Shown: positions 6,933-13,638 of the stretch, one piece after another | How the letters are laid out: every line of letters begins with the position of its first letter | Position numbering within the stretch: position 1 is the first letter of the stretch | DNA from: Eubacteriaceae bacterium UBA4266 | GTDB taxonomy: Bacteria > Bacillota > Clostridia > Eubacteriales > Eubacteriaceae | Length of the DNA: 16,178 nucleotides | Direction: 5' to 3' | Assembly (NCBI GenBank): GCA_002396065.1 | Contig: DGWE01000073.1 | Coordinates: 1 to 16,178, forward strand | Notes under the pieces: model-generated | What the model was told of the DNA's origin: nothing | What the model saw: only the letters and a program-made list of their open reading frames with translations | The model's database searches: none | Translations under genes and position numbers: made by a program

Positions 6933-8885
6933 TTATTTTTTATCTTCTTGCTTTTTCAAAAAGGCAGCAATCCGCTCCACCGCGTGTGCTGCATCCAAGC
7001 CTAAATCCGCCATCAACTCGTCGGTTGAGCCGTGAGGCACAAATTGATCCTCCACGGCCAGCACCAAAATGCGGCTGTCCGGTTTGTGTTCAGCCAGCCA
7101 AGCGGCCGCCCGCTGCCCAAATCCGCCGATTCGGCTATTATCCTCTAAGGTAATCACTGGGCCCCGCGCCGCCATGCGTTGGAGCATCTCTGTATCCATC
7201 GGTTTAATGCTGCGGACGTTGACAAGACCGCAATCAACATCTGCCTGCGTTTTCAGTCCCTCGCAAATGGCCGCGCCGGTTTCGCACAAATGGCCGAGGG
7301 TCAATAGTGCCGCGTCTCGCCCATCCCGCAGGATCTCTGCCTTTAAGCCTTCAATCGGCTCATTGTGGTCCGCGAAAGCCGTCGACGCCGATCCCCGGCT
7401 GTAGCGGATGGCCACCGGGCCGTCGATTGCGTGAACGGCAAAATGCAGCATCGCCTTGAGCTCCGCGGCGTTTTTCGGCTCCAGCACCGTCATATTCGGC
7501 ATCTGCGAAAGGAAGGCCGTGTCGAAAATGCCTTGATGGGTTTCTCCGTCGTGGCCGACCAAGCCGGCGCGGTCCACCGCGAAAATCACATGCAGATTCT
7601 GCAGACAGACGTCCTCGAGAATCTGGTCGTAGGCCCGCTGGAGAAAGGTCGAATAAATGGCGACCACCGGAATCATCCCCTGGGACGCCAGACCGCCCGC
7701 AAAGGTCACCGCGTGTTCTTCCTCGATGCCCACATCGTAAAAGCGCCTGGGGTAGCGCATGCCAAAGGCCTTCAGTCCCGTGCCGTCGGCCATCGCCGCC
7801 GTAATCGCGACGATTTTTTCGCAGGCGCTGCCCTCTTCGACAAGCGCCTGTCCAAACACGTCCGACCAGCTGGGCTTGGTCTTCGGCTGCTTCAGCTGAC
7901 CGGTTTCGATTTCAAAGGGCCCGATCCCGTGGAATTTGTCCGGGTGGCGCTCTGCCGGCTCGTAGCCCCGGCCCTTTTTCGTCACCACGTGGACCAGCAC
8001 CGCCTTCTGCAGTTTGCGCGCGTCCTTAAAGGTCCGCACCATCTGCGCGATATTGGTGCCGTCAATCGGCCCCAGGTAAGTAACGCCGAAATTTTCAAAG
8101 AGCATTTCCGGAATCATCATATTTTTGATGCCGTCCTTCACGCTGCTCAAATGGTCGGCAATGGGCTCGCCGATTTTGGGCAGGTGAGCCAGCCGCCGCT
8201 TGACGTGGTCCTTGAGCTCGGTATAGGACGACGCGGTGCGCAGGCCGCTCAAATAGACGGAAAGGCCGCTCAGATTCCGAGAGATCGACATTTCGTTGTC
8301 GTTAAGGACGATGATTACGTTGCGCTTCATCCGGCCCGCGTTGTTCAACGCCTCGAAAAACATGCCGCCGGTCGACGCGCCGTCGCCGATGACGGCGATC
8401 ACCGCGTTGCGGTCCCCCTTCAAATCCCGAGCGCAGGCCATCCCCAGTGCCGCCGACACGCTGTTGGAGGCGTGCCCGGTGTCAAAGGCGTCTGTCACGC
8501 TCTCACTGCGCTTGGGAAAGCCGCTGAGGCCGCCGTGCTGGCGCAGGGTGTCAAAATCGTCCTTTCGGCCGGTCAGAATTTTGTGCACGTAAGACTGATG
8601 CCCCACGTCGAAAACGATGCGGTCCTTCGAAAAATCGAAGACCAAATGCAGCGCCATGGTCAGCTCGACCGCCCCGAGATTGGACGCCAGATGGCCGCCG
8701 GTGACCGACACCTTCTGAATCAAAAAGCGGCGGATCTCCCAGGCCAGCTGATCGTAATCCGCCGGGTCGATCCGGCGGATATCGCCGTTTGCGTTGATTT
8801 TGGACAAAATCGACGGCCGCGGACGGCGCGGATTCTTATTGGATTTATCGTTTAAATTGTCTGTCACAGTATTTAAATGTTTCAT
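6933..8885 (-). CDS. dxs: 1-deoxy-D-xylulose-5-phosphate synthase
   Basis: DXS condenses pyruvate with glyceraldehyde 3-phosphate on thiamine diphosphate, making DXP for isoprenoid, thiamine and pyridoxal synthesis. From the ATG at 8885 there are 650 residues, slightly long for the family (about 620-640). Visible: GGHLASNLGAVEL near 63-75, the diphosphate/Mg site GDGAST with downstream NDNE at about 167-198, GIEEEHA at about 386-392 containing the catalytic glutamate (usual form GIAEQHA), and DRAGLVGHDGETHQG at about 438-452. The start is uncertain: TTG 8891, ATG 8885 and GTG 8867 are in frame, none has a strong ribosome site, and all lie inside dxr. The first 25 or so residues (Asn-, Lys- and Arg-rich) are an extension not typical of the family. 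Coupling to dxr is likely. Confidence 0.96.
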   Translation of the reverse strand: MKHLNTVTDNLNDKSNKNPRRPRPSILSKINANGDIRRIDPADYDQLAWEIRRFLIQKVSVTGGHLASNLGAVELTMALHLVFDFSKDRIVFDVGHQSYVHKILTGRKDDFDTLRQHGGLSGFPKRSESVTDAFDTGHASNSVSAALGMACARDLKGDRNAVIAVIGDGASTGGMFFEALNNAGRMKRNVIIVLNDNEMSISRNLSGLSVYLSGLRTASSYTELKDHVKRRLAHLPKIGEPIADHLSSVKDGIKNMMIPEMLFENFGVTYLGPIDGTNIAQMVRTFKDARKLQKAVLVHVVTKKGRGYEPAERHPDKFHGIGPFEIETGQLKQPKTKPSWSDVFGQALVEEGSACEKIVAITAAMADGTGLKAFGMRYPRRFYDVGIEEEHAVTFAGGLASQGMIPVVAIYSTFLQRAYDQILEDVCLQNLHVIFAVDRAGLVGHDGETHQGIFDTAFLSQMPNMTVLEPKNAAELKAMLHFAVHAIDGPVAIRYSRGSASTAFADHNEPIEGLKAEILRDGRDAALLTLGHLCETGAAICEGLKTQADVDCGLVNVRSIKPMDTEMLQRMAARGPVITLEDNSRIGGFGQRAAAWLAEHKPDSRILVLAVEDQFVPHGSTDELMADLGLDAAHAVERIAAFLKKQEDKK

Positions 8886-9999
8886 TTGCAATTTCCCGTA
8901 TTTCCGAGACCGTCGGCGACGCGATCACCTGATGCCCTGCCATGACCTTTTCAATGATGTCGTAGATATCGAGAAAACGGATTTCGCCGCGGCGAAAAGC
9001 CGCGTTAGCCCATTCGTTGGCGGCGTTGAAGGCACAGGGCATGGAGCCTCCGGTTTTAATCGCCGAAACCGCCAGCGGCAGTCCTCTGAACGTCTCGTTG
9101 TCCGGCACATCGAAATCCAGGGATTTCAGCGCCGTGAAATCCAATGCGTCTGCCGGCGACGGCAGATGATCCGGCCAAGTCAGCGCGTACTGAATCGGCA
9201 CGCGCATGTCCGAGGTGGCCAACTGCGCGATCACCGAATGATCCTCGTACTCGACCATTGAATGGATGATGCTCTGGGGCTGGATGACGACCTGAATGTC
9301 GTCAGGGTCCACGTCGAAGAGCCACCGCGCTTCGATGACCTCTAACCCCTTATTGACCATCGTCGCTGAATCGACAGTGACCTTCGGTCCCATCTGCCAG
9401 GTCGGGTGCGCCAGGGTTTCTTTGACCGTGACGTGTGCCAATTCTTTTTTGCTCATGCCGCGGAACGGCCCGCCGGAAGCGGTCAGCAGAATTTTATGGA
9501 TTTTAGAGCCGGCTTTTCCTTGGAGCGATTGGAAAATCGCCGAGTGTTCCGAATCCACTGGCAGGATGTTCACGTGATGCTTTTCGGCCAAAGGCATAAT
9601 GAGATGTCCGGCGGTCACACAGGTTTCCTTGTTGGCCAGTGCGATGTCCTTGCCGGCTTCGATCGCCGCAACGGTCGGCTCGACCCCGATCATACCGACG
9701 ATAGCGGTCACCACTGTGTCCGCCTCCGGCTGGGACGCCAGCTCGATGAGGCCAGCCATGCCGCTCACCACGCGGATATCGGTATCCGACAGGCGCGTTT
9801 TCAGCACGTCCGCCTGGCCTTCGTCGTAAACCGCGACGAGGGACGGGCCGAATTCCCGCGCCTGCTTTTCAGCCAAGTCGATGGACCGGCAGCAGCCCAG
9901 CGCCGTCACCTTAAACAAATCGGGATGCATCCGGACGACGTCGAGGGTCTGGGTTCCGATGGAGCCAGTTGAGCCTAAAATGGCCAGATGACGTTTCAT
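8845..9999 (-). CDS. dxr: 1-deoxy-D-xylulose 5-phosphate reductoisomerase
   Basis: DXR (IspC) rearranges and reduces DXP to methylerythritol 4-phosphate with NADPH and a divalent metal; it is the target of fosmidomycin. The 384 residues are normal for the family. The NADPH loop LGSTGSIGTQTLDVV is at 8-22, ALANKET at 120-126, the metal ligands Asp149 and Glu151 lie in PVDSEHSAIFQ, and the flexible loop TASGGPFRG is at 173-181; SATMVNKGLEVIEA (211-224) is also characteristic. The ATG at 9999 is firm: in this frame an upstream TAG occurs with no other start codon between. Its own ribosome site is weak, and it overlaps the stop of a 14-codon leader ORF (ATGA). The 3' end overlaps dxs by 41 nt. 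In many Firmicutes dxr sits between cdsA and rseP; here it heads a dxr-dxs unit. Confidence 0.97.
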   Translation of the reverse strand: MKRHLAILGSTGSIGTQTLDVVRMHPDLFKVTALGCCRSIDLAEKQAREFGPSLVAVYDEGQADVLKTRLSDTDIRVVSGMAGLIELASQPEADTVVTAIVGMIGVEPTVAAIEAGKDIALANKETCVTAGHLIMPLAEKHHVNILPVDSEHSAIFQSLQGKAGSKIHKILLTASGGPFRGMSKKELAHVTVKETLAHPTWQMGPKVTVDSATMVNKGLEVIEARWLFDVDPDDIQVVIQPQSIIHSMVEYEDHSVIAQLATSDMRVPIQYALTWPDHLPSPADALDFTALKSLDFDVPDNETFRGLPLAVSAIKTGGSMPCAFNAANEWANAAFRRGEIRFLDIYDIIEKVMAGHQVIASPTVSEIREIANETFKYCDRQFKR

Positions 10000-10040
10000 C
10001 GCAGGATCACCGCCGTTTCTATTCGCAAGGGTCTATCCAT
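9996..10040 (-). CDS. 14-codon leader ORF coupled to dxr
   Basis: A short frame encoding MDRPLRIETAVILR begins at the ATG at 10040. AGGAG stands 5 nt before it, in a purine-rich GAGAGAGGAG context, and it is the best ribosome site in this leader. Its TGA (9998-9996) overlaps the dxr ATG as ATGA, the classic arrangement for stop-restart coupling. The dxr start itself has only a poor site. It may be a translational lead-in for dxr rather than a functional peptide. It could also be chance or a remnant of a lost upstream gene; the peptide does not look like the end of cdsA. Confidence 0.55.
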   Translation of the reverse strand: MDRPLRIETAVILR

Positions 10041-10092
10041 TTGATCTCCTCTCTCTCGATTGATTCATTGCTCATTTTATAATTTGTTTATC

Positions 10093-10101
10093 ATTATATC
10101 A
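10093..10101 (-). promoter_or_regulatory. Candidate promoter of the dxr-dxs-acetyltransferase operon
   Basis: The minus strand reads TGATATAAT at 10101-10093, a perfect -10 with the extended TGn element. No good -35 is visible at 16-18 nt (GGGTTA at about 17). Transcription would begin near 10086, leaving roughly 46 nt before the leader ORF. It lies just downstream of the trpS terminator, so dxr does not depend on read-through. Confidence 0.65.
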
Positions 10102-10130
10102 CGTCCGCCGTCTTTTAACCCATTAAACGA

Positions 10131-10153
10131 AAAAAACCCGGGATGCCCCGGGT
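10131..10153 (-). terminator. Intrinsic terminator of trpS
   Basis: ACCCGGG and CCCGGGT pair around a 4-nt loop (10136-10153), and on the minus strand the stem is followed by a T run at 10136-10131. It lies 15 nt after the trpS stop. Confidence 0.9.
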
Positions 10154-10168
10154 GATTCTCTCCGTTTA

Positions 10169-11215
10169 TCAATCGGCAAAATAATCGATCCGCATCGCGT
10201 GGCGCACTTCGTCTAAGGTCTTGGCTGCCACCTGTTCGGCCTTTTCACAGTTCACCTTCAGCATATCGCGCACATCCGGCAGACGCTGTTCCCACGCTTT
10301 CCGGCGTTCGCGGATCGGACGCAGCCGTTCCTGAAGCACATTGTTTAAGAAACGCTTAACCTTCACATCGCCGAGGCCGCCCTTCTGGTAATGCGCCTTG
10401 ACTTCGTCGAGGTTCGCGTAATCCGGCCAGAACGCCTCGAAATCGCCAGGTTCGCTGAACGCGTCCAGATAAGTGAACACCGGGTTGCCTTCAACTTGGC
10501 CCGGATCCTGCACCCGCAGATGATTCGGATCGGTGTACATAGACATGACTTTTTTCTTGATATCGTCGGGTTCGTCGGACAAATAGATACAGTTGCCCAA
10601 GGACTTGCTCATCTTTTCTTTGCCGTCCAGCCCCGGCAGACGCATGCTGGCCTGATTCTGCGGCAGCACAATTTCCGGTTCGGTCAGCGTTTCGCCGTAC
10701 ACCGCGTTGAACTTCCGGACGATTTCGCGGCATTGTTCGATCATCGGTTCCTGATCTTCACCAGCCGGGACGGTCGTCGCGTGGAACGCGGTGATGTCTG
10801 CCGCCTGACTGATCGGGTAGCAGAAAAAGCCCATTGGAATGCTGGTTTCAAAGCCGCGCTGCTTGATTTCCGATTTGACCGTCGGGTTGCGCTGCACGCG
10901 GGACACAGTCACGAGGTTCATGTAATAAAAGGTCAGCTCGGTCAGTTCTGGCACCGTCGACTGGATGAACAGCACGGATTTTTCCGGGTCCAGCCCCACC
11001 GCGAGGTAATCGAGGGCGACCTGCATGATGTTCTGGCGCACTTTTTCCGGATGTTCAGCGTTATCCGTCAGCGCCTGCGCGTCCGCGATCATGATGTAAA
11101 TGTCGTCGAATTCGCCGGAATTCTGCAGCCGCACCCGTTCCCGCAGCGATCCGACGTAGTGACCGACGTGCAGGCGGCCGGTCGGCCGGTCTCCGGTTAA
11201 AATAATTTTTTTCAT
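10169..11215 (-). CDS. trpS: Tryptophanyl-tRNA synthetase
   Basis: This class I synthetase charges tRNA-Trp. The 348 residues are slightly above the usual 330 or so. The HIGH-type signature is HVGH at 16-19 in [17 protein letters not shown], and KMSKS is at 201-205. SQAAD (136-140) places Asp140 where the family recognises the tryptophan indole nitrogen. VPAGEDQ (149-155) is the usual ATP-site segment. The ATG at 11215 has AAGGAG 7 nt upstream. It is flanked by its own promoter and terminator, so it is monocistronic. The predicted 5' leader of about 40 nt is too short to hold a T-box riboswitch, a common control of trpS in Firmicutes. Confidence 0.97.
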   Translation of the reverse strand: MKKIILTGDRPTGRLHVGHYVGSLRERVRLQNSGEFDDIYIMIADAQALTDNAEHPEKVRQNIMQVALDYLAVGLDPEKSVLFIQSTVPELTELTFYYMNLVTVSRVQRNPTVKSEIKQRGFETSIPMGFFCYPISQAADITAFHATTVPAGEDQEPMIEQCREIVRKFNAVYGETLTEPEIVLPQNQASMRLPGLDGKEKMSKSLGNCIYLSDEPDDIKKKVMSMYTDPNHLRVQDPGQVEGNPVFTYLDAFSEPGDFEAFWPDYANLDEVKAHYQKGGLGDVKVKRFLNNVLQERLRPIRERRKAWEQRLPDVRDMLKVNCEKAEQVAAKTLDEVRHAMRIDYFAD

Positions 11216-11261
11216 CTATAAGCTCCTTTGAATGGATTTTGATTCTGGTTTACATTTTTGT

Positions 11262-11290
11262 ATTATATCATGCTGTGGAATTTGGTGCAA
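11262..11290 (-). promoter_or_regulatory. Candidate trpS promoter
   Basis: The minus strand reads TGATATAAT at 11270-11262 (extended -10, perfect hexamer). TTGCAC at 11290-11285 stands 17 nt upstream as a partial -35. Transcription should begin near 11255, about 40 nt before the ATG. Confidence 0.7.
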
Positions 11291-11329
11291 TTCTCTAAGG
11301 CACTGAATCAGAGGGCGCTGTGCCCAGCA

Positions 11330-11357
11330 AAAAACCCAGCCATTCGGCTGGGTTTTT
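11330..11357 (-). terminator. Intrinsic terminator of the hydrogenase-like gene
   Basis: A perfect 12-bp inverted repeat (11330-11341 and 11346-11357) with a 4-nt loop has a GGCTGGG core and A/T runs on both flanks. It lies 21 nt after the stop of the minus-strand gene and before the trpS promoter. It could also stop transcription from the other strand. Confidence 0.9.
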
Positions 11358-11378
11358 GTATTTTTTGACTTAATTTGA

Positions 11379-12881
11379 TTATTCCGCGGCCTTCGGATCC
11401 GGCAGCGGCCCTTCGCGATGCATGTTAAATTTCGTCAGGTCGTAGCGCTTCAGGTTTTCGGTGATCGTGCGTTGATCGGCGCCTTCGATCATCTTGTCGC
11501 GGACCTTCATCGCTTTATTGGTGTCATCGTGAGCGTGGGGGCCGTGGCTGCAGCCGCCTTCGCAGGCCATCCCTTCGATAAAGTCTTCTTTCAGGCGTCC
11601 CTTGCCCATCATCATCAGCGTCGTCTTGCAGGCCTTGCCGCCGCTGACGCTCTTGATCTTCATCTGGTCGACGTCTTCGTAGCCCTGTTCCTTCATGTAT
11701 TCGACACAGGACTGCGCCACCCCGACGTCGGCGTAGCGCTTGCCGTAGATCGACGCCTGTTGATAATTTTCTTCGACCGGTTCCAGTTCGACACCGGCGG
11801 CCTTCATAATCGCGTGAAGTTCAGCAAAAGTCAGTACGTAATCGGCGTTGCCCGGAATCTTCTGATCGACGACTTCGGATTTTTTCGCGGTACATGGGCC
11901 GGCGAAAACAGTGATGCACCCCGGATGTTCCGCCTTGATCATTCTCGACAACTCGCACATCGGCGAAAGTGCCGTCGAAATGCAGTCCTTGTTTTCCGGA
12001 TAATGACGCAGGATCATGTTGACAAAGGCCGGGCAGCAGGACGTCGTGCGTTTTTCGCCATTCTTAAAGGCTTCGTACCATTCCGGTGCTTCTGCCGCCG
12101 TGGTTAAATCGCCGCCAAGGCCGACTTCGATGTAATCTTCAAAGCCCACTTCCTTCGCCGCCTTCCGCCAGCTGGCCATGGTGATGTCCTTGCCGTACTG
12201 ACCTTCCACGGCCGGCGCGATCATCAGATAAACCGGCGTATCGCTCTTGAGCGCCTTGATCACCGGCACGATCGCCGTCTTCGTCGAGATGGCGCCGAAT
12301 GGGCAGGCGTGGATGCACTGGCCGCAGCGGATACATTTTTCTTCATCGATGACCGAAAGACCGTCTTCATTATAAGTCAGCGCGCCCACCGGGCAGGAGT
12401 TTTTACACGGGCGGACCAGATGCGCGATCGCGTTGTACGGGCAGGCCTTCGCGCACATCCCGCATTCACGGCATTTGTTCGCGTCGATTCTCGAGCGCTT
12501 TTCACCGGGGTGAATCGCGCCGAAACGGCAGGCCCCTAAACACGCCTTGCCCAGACAATTCTGGCAGTTGTCGGTGACGATGTAACTCGAAATCGGGCAG
12601 TCCGCGCAGGCCGGTTCGATGACCTGGATGACGTTGCCATTGTCCACTGGCCCCGGCGCCTTGCCTTCGGCCAGACGGATACGCTGGCGGACCACTTCTC
12701 TTTCCTTGTAGACACAGCAGCGGTAGTGCGGAATCATCCCCGGAATGATTTCTTCCGGCAGGTTGTCCCGTTCTTCTTCCAATGTACCTTCAAACGTTTT
12801 TTTCGCGACGTGATATAAAACTTTATGCTTCAGCGAAATAATGCGCCCATCATTACTCAATGCCATTTCCTCCTTCTTCAT
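11379..12881 (-). CDS. Monomeric [FeFe]-hydrogenase-type iron-sulphur protein (group B-like)
   Basis: The 500-residue cytoplasmic protein joins N-terminal ferredoxin modules to an H-cluster domain. Cluster motifs: CQNCLGKACLGAC (106-118), CRECGMCAKAC (137-147) and CIRCGQCIHAC (183-193), plus CADC at 92-95 and further cysteines at 55, 56, 159 and 163. All three H-cluster motifs are present: TSCCPAF at 280-286 (Cys282 the likely proton relay, Cys283 a ligand), PCTAKKSE at 329-336, and MACEGGC at 438-444 with Cys440 and Cys444. The residue before PC is Gly, not the Met of well-studied group A enzymes, and the third motif continues SHGP rather than GGG. This resembles group B (Clostridium pasteurianum CpIII-type). 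The true direction of catalysis is unknown. The start is uncertain: ATG 12881, ATG 12866 or TTG 12860. AAGGAGG lies inside the frame, 2 nt before ATG 12866 and 8 nt before TTG 12860. No maturation genes are in view. Confidence 0.9.
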   Translation of the reverse strand: MKKEEMALSNDGRIISLKHKVLYHVAKKTFEGTLEEERDNLPEEIIPGMIPHYRCCVYKEREVVRQRIRLAEGKAPGPVDNGNVIQVIEPACADCPISSYIVTDNCQNCLGKACLGACRFGAIHPGEKRSRIDANKCRECGMCAKACPYNAIAHLVRPCKNSCPVGALTYNEDGLSVIDEEKCIRCGQCIHACPFGAISTKTAIVPVIKALKSDTPVYLMIAPAVEGQYGKDITMASWRKAAKEVGFEDYIEVGLGGDLTTAAEAPEWYEAFKNGEKRTTSCCPAFVNMILRHYPENKDCISTALSPMCELSRMIKAEHPGCITVFAGPCTAKKSEVVDQKIPGNADYVLTFAELHAIMKAAGVELEPVEENYQQASIYGKRYADVGVAQSCVEYMKEQGYEDVDQMKIKSVSGGKACKTTLMMMGKGRLKEDFIEGMACEGGCSHGPHAHDDTNKAMKVRDKMIEGADQRTITENLKRYDLTKFNMHREGPLPDPKAAE

Positions 12882-12891
12882 TTAACACCAA

Positions 12892-12927
12892 AGCGGAATG
12901 ACCTGCTCTCCTCAAGGCCAATCCGCT
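12892..12927 (-). promoter_or_regulatory. 13-bp hairpin in the 5' leader of the hydrogenase-like gene
   Basis: On the minus strand the arms 12927-12915 and 12904-12892 pair over 13 positions, with one T-T mismatch and one G-T wobble. The 10-nt loop is purine-rich (TGAGGAGAGC) and resembles a Shine-Dalgarno sequence. The stem ends 10 nt before the ATG at 12881. No T run follows, so it is not a terminator. It may be a regulatory RNA structure or a protein-binding palindrome. Confidence 0.55.
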
Positions 12928-12966
12928 CAAATCAGTCCTTCTTTTAATTGACATTTCTTTAACATT

Positions 12967-12995
12967 ATTGTATCAAAATGATGTTCGAAATTAAA
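12967..12995 (-). promoter_or_regulatory. Candidate proximal promoter of the hydrogenase-like gene
   Basis: The minus strand reads TGATACAAT at 12975-12967, an extended -10, with a weak TTTAAT -35 17 nt upstream. It lies after the terminator-like hairpin at 12998-13027. A transcript from here would begin near 12960 and carry the 13-bp leader hairpin. Confidence 0.6.
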
Positions 12996-12997
12996 TG

Positions 12998-13027
12998 CAA
13001 AAATAAGCCGACTTTTTCGGCCCTTAT
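12998..13027 (-). terminator. Terminator-like hairpin in the leader between two promoters
   Basis: On the minus strand GCCGA and TCGGC pair around AAAAG. The flanking ATAAG/CTTAT can extend the stem across a 2-nt bulge, and the T-rich tract TTATTTTT follows at 13006-12999. It lies downstream of the promoter at 13074-13102 and upstream of the one at 12967-12995. It could end a short RNA of about 65-70 nt, attenuate the hydrogenase-like gene, or back up the suf terminator. Confidence 0.6.
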
Positions 13028-13073
13028 AAATGCCAATTCAACAAAAAATTATCCTTTTCTTTTAATTGTTTTC

Positions 13074-13102
13074 ATTATATCACGATTTTCTATTTTTGTT
13101 GA
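13074..13102 (-). promoter_or_regulatory. Candidate distal promoter upstream of the hydrogenase-like gene
   Basis: TGATATAAT at 13082-13074 is a perfect extended -10, with TCAACA (4 of 6 matches to TTGACA) at 13102-13097, 17 nt upstream. It starts just after the suf terminator. Transcription would begin near 13067 and meet the hairpin at 13027-12998 after about 40 nt. Confidence 0.65.
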
Positions 13103-13107
13103 AGAAA

Positions 13108-13135
13108 ATAAAAAAAACAGGGCAAAAGCCCTGTT
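13108..13135 (-). terminator. Intrinsic terminator of the suf operon
   Basis: AACAGGGC and GCCCTGTT (13116-13123 and 13128-13135) pair over 8 bp with a 4-nt loop. On the minus strand the stem runs into a long T-rich tract (13117-13108). It lies about 30 nt after the sufU stop. Confidence 0.9.
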
Positions 13136-13164
13136 AAATTGAGGTAAATTATTCAGTTGTCTGC

Positions 13165-13638
13165 TTAATGATTTTCAGTGGAGACCGGCTGGGGATTGGC
13201 CTGGTCGGCTTCCCCGGTCAGCATTTCCTTGAGGGTGTGCCATCCGAGCACCGCGCATTTGACACGCGCCGGCATGTGGGCGATGTCCTGAAGGGACGCC
13301 GCTTCTTCGAGCTCGTCCATTTCTTCGTCGGAAAGGTGGCCTTCCTTGATCATTTTGAGGAAAAGATCCGCGAGGCGCAGCGCTTCTTCTTTCGTTTTGC
13401 CGATAATCAAATCGAACATCATGTCCGCAGAGGCCTGAGAGATCGCGCATCCATCGCCTTCGAAGGCACCCTTCTGAATGATGCCGTTGTCGTCGACATC
13501 GAGATGGACCCAGATGTCGTCGCCGCAGCTCGGGTTCAGGCCTTCGCAGGTCATATTGGCGTCTTCCAGCTCGTGCTTGTGCGCCGGGTGGAGGTTGTGC
13601 TCCGTCAGCACTTCATTGTAAAAGGTTCGGTTATTCAT
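13165..13638 (-). CDS. sufU: SufU zinc-dependent sulphurtransferase
   Basis: SufU accepts persulphide sulphur from SufS and relays it to the SufBCD scaffold in Gram-positive bacteria; it is IscU-like in fold but is not thought to be the scaffold. The 157 residues carry the zinc-site and acceptor residues at the expected places: Cys38 and Asp40 in NPSCGDD, Cys64 in GDGCAISQAS, and Cys128 in RVKCAVLGW, with the SufU-type insertion between the second and third. An extra Cys31 is present and the C-terminal tail (about 142-157) is variable. The ATG at 13638 overlaps the end of the sufS frame by 8 nt, so translation is coupled; AAAGGA lies about 11 nt upstream. It is the last gene before the suf terminator. 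Confidence 0.96.
   Translation of the reverse strand: MNNRTFYNEVLTEHNLHPAHKHELEDANMTCEGLNPSCGDDIWVHLDVDDNGIIQKGAFEGDGCAISQASADMMFDLIIGKTKEEALRLADLFLKMIKEGHLSDEEMDELEEAASLQDIAHMPARVKCAVLGWHTLKEMLTGEADQANPQPVSTENH

Noticed and set aside
7365..8855. 496-codon open frame on the plus strand opposite dxs
   Set aside because: It is the antisense shadow of a strongly conserved dxs; it has no ribosome site or promoter, and its product resembles no family. Long antisense frames are common opposite GC-rich genes.
11216..11261. T-box riboswitch before trpS
   Set aside because: The predicted leader is only about 40 nt, and no T-box sequence or specifier stem is visible.
12948..12976. Plus-strand TTGACA with TATCAA 17 nt downstream
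   Set aside because: The -10 is imperfect, it points into AT-rich DNA and then antisense to sufU, and no coding or structured RNA on that strand follows convincingly; it is probably chance.
13031..13060. Tiny TTG-initiated frame (about six codons) in the hydrogenase leader after AAAGGAT
   Set aside because: Too short, and it depends on a rare start in AT-rich DNA; it was considered as a leader peptide for the hairpin but not supported enough to list.
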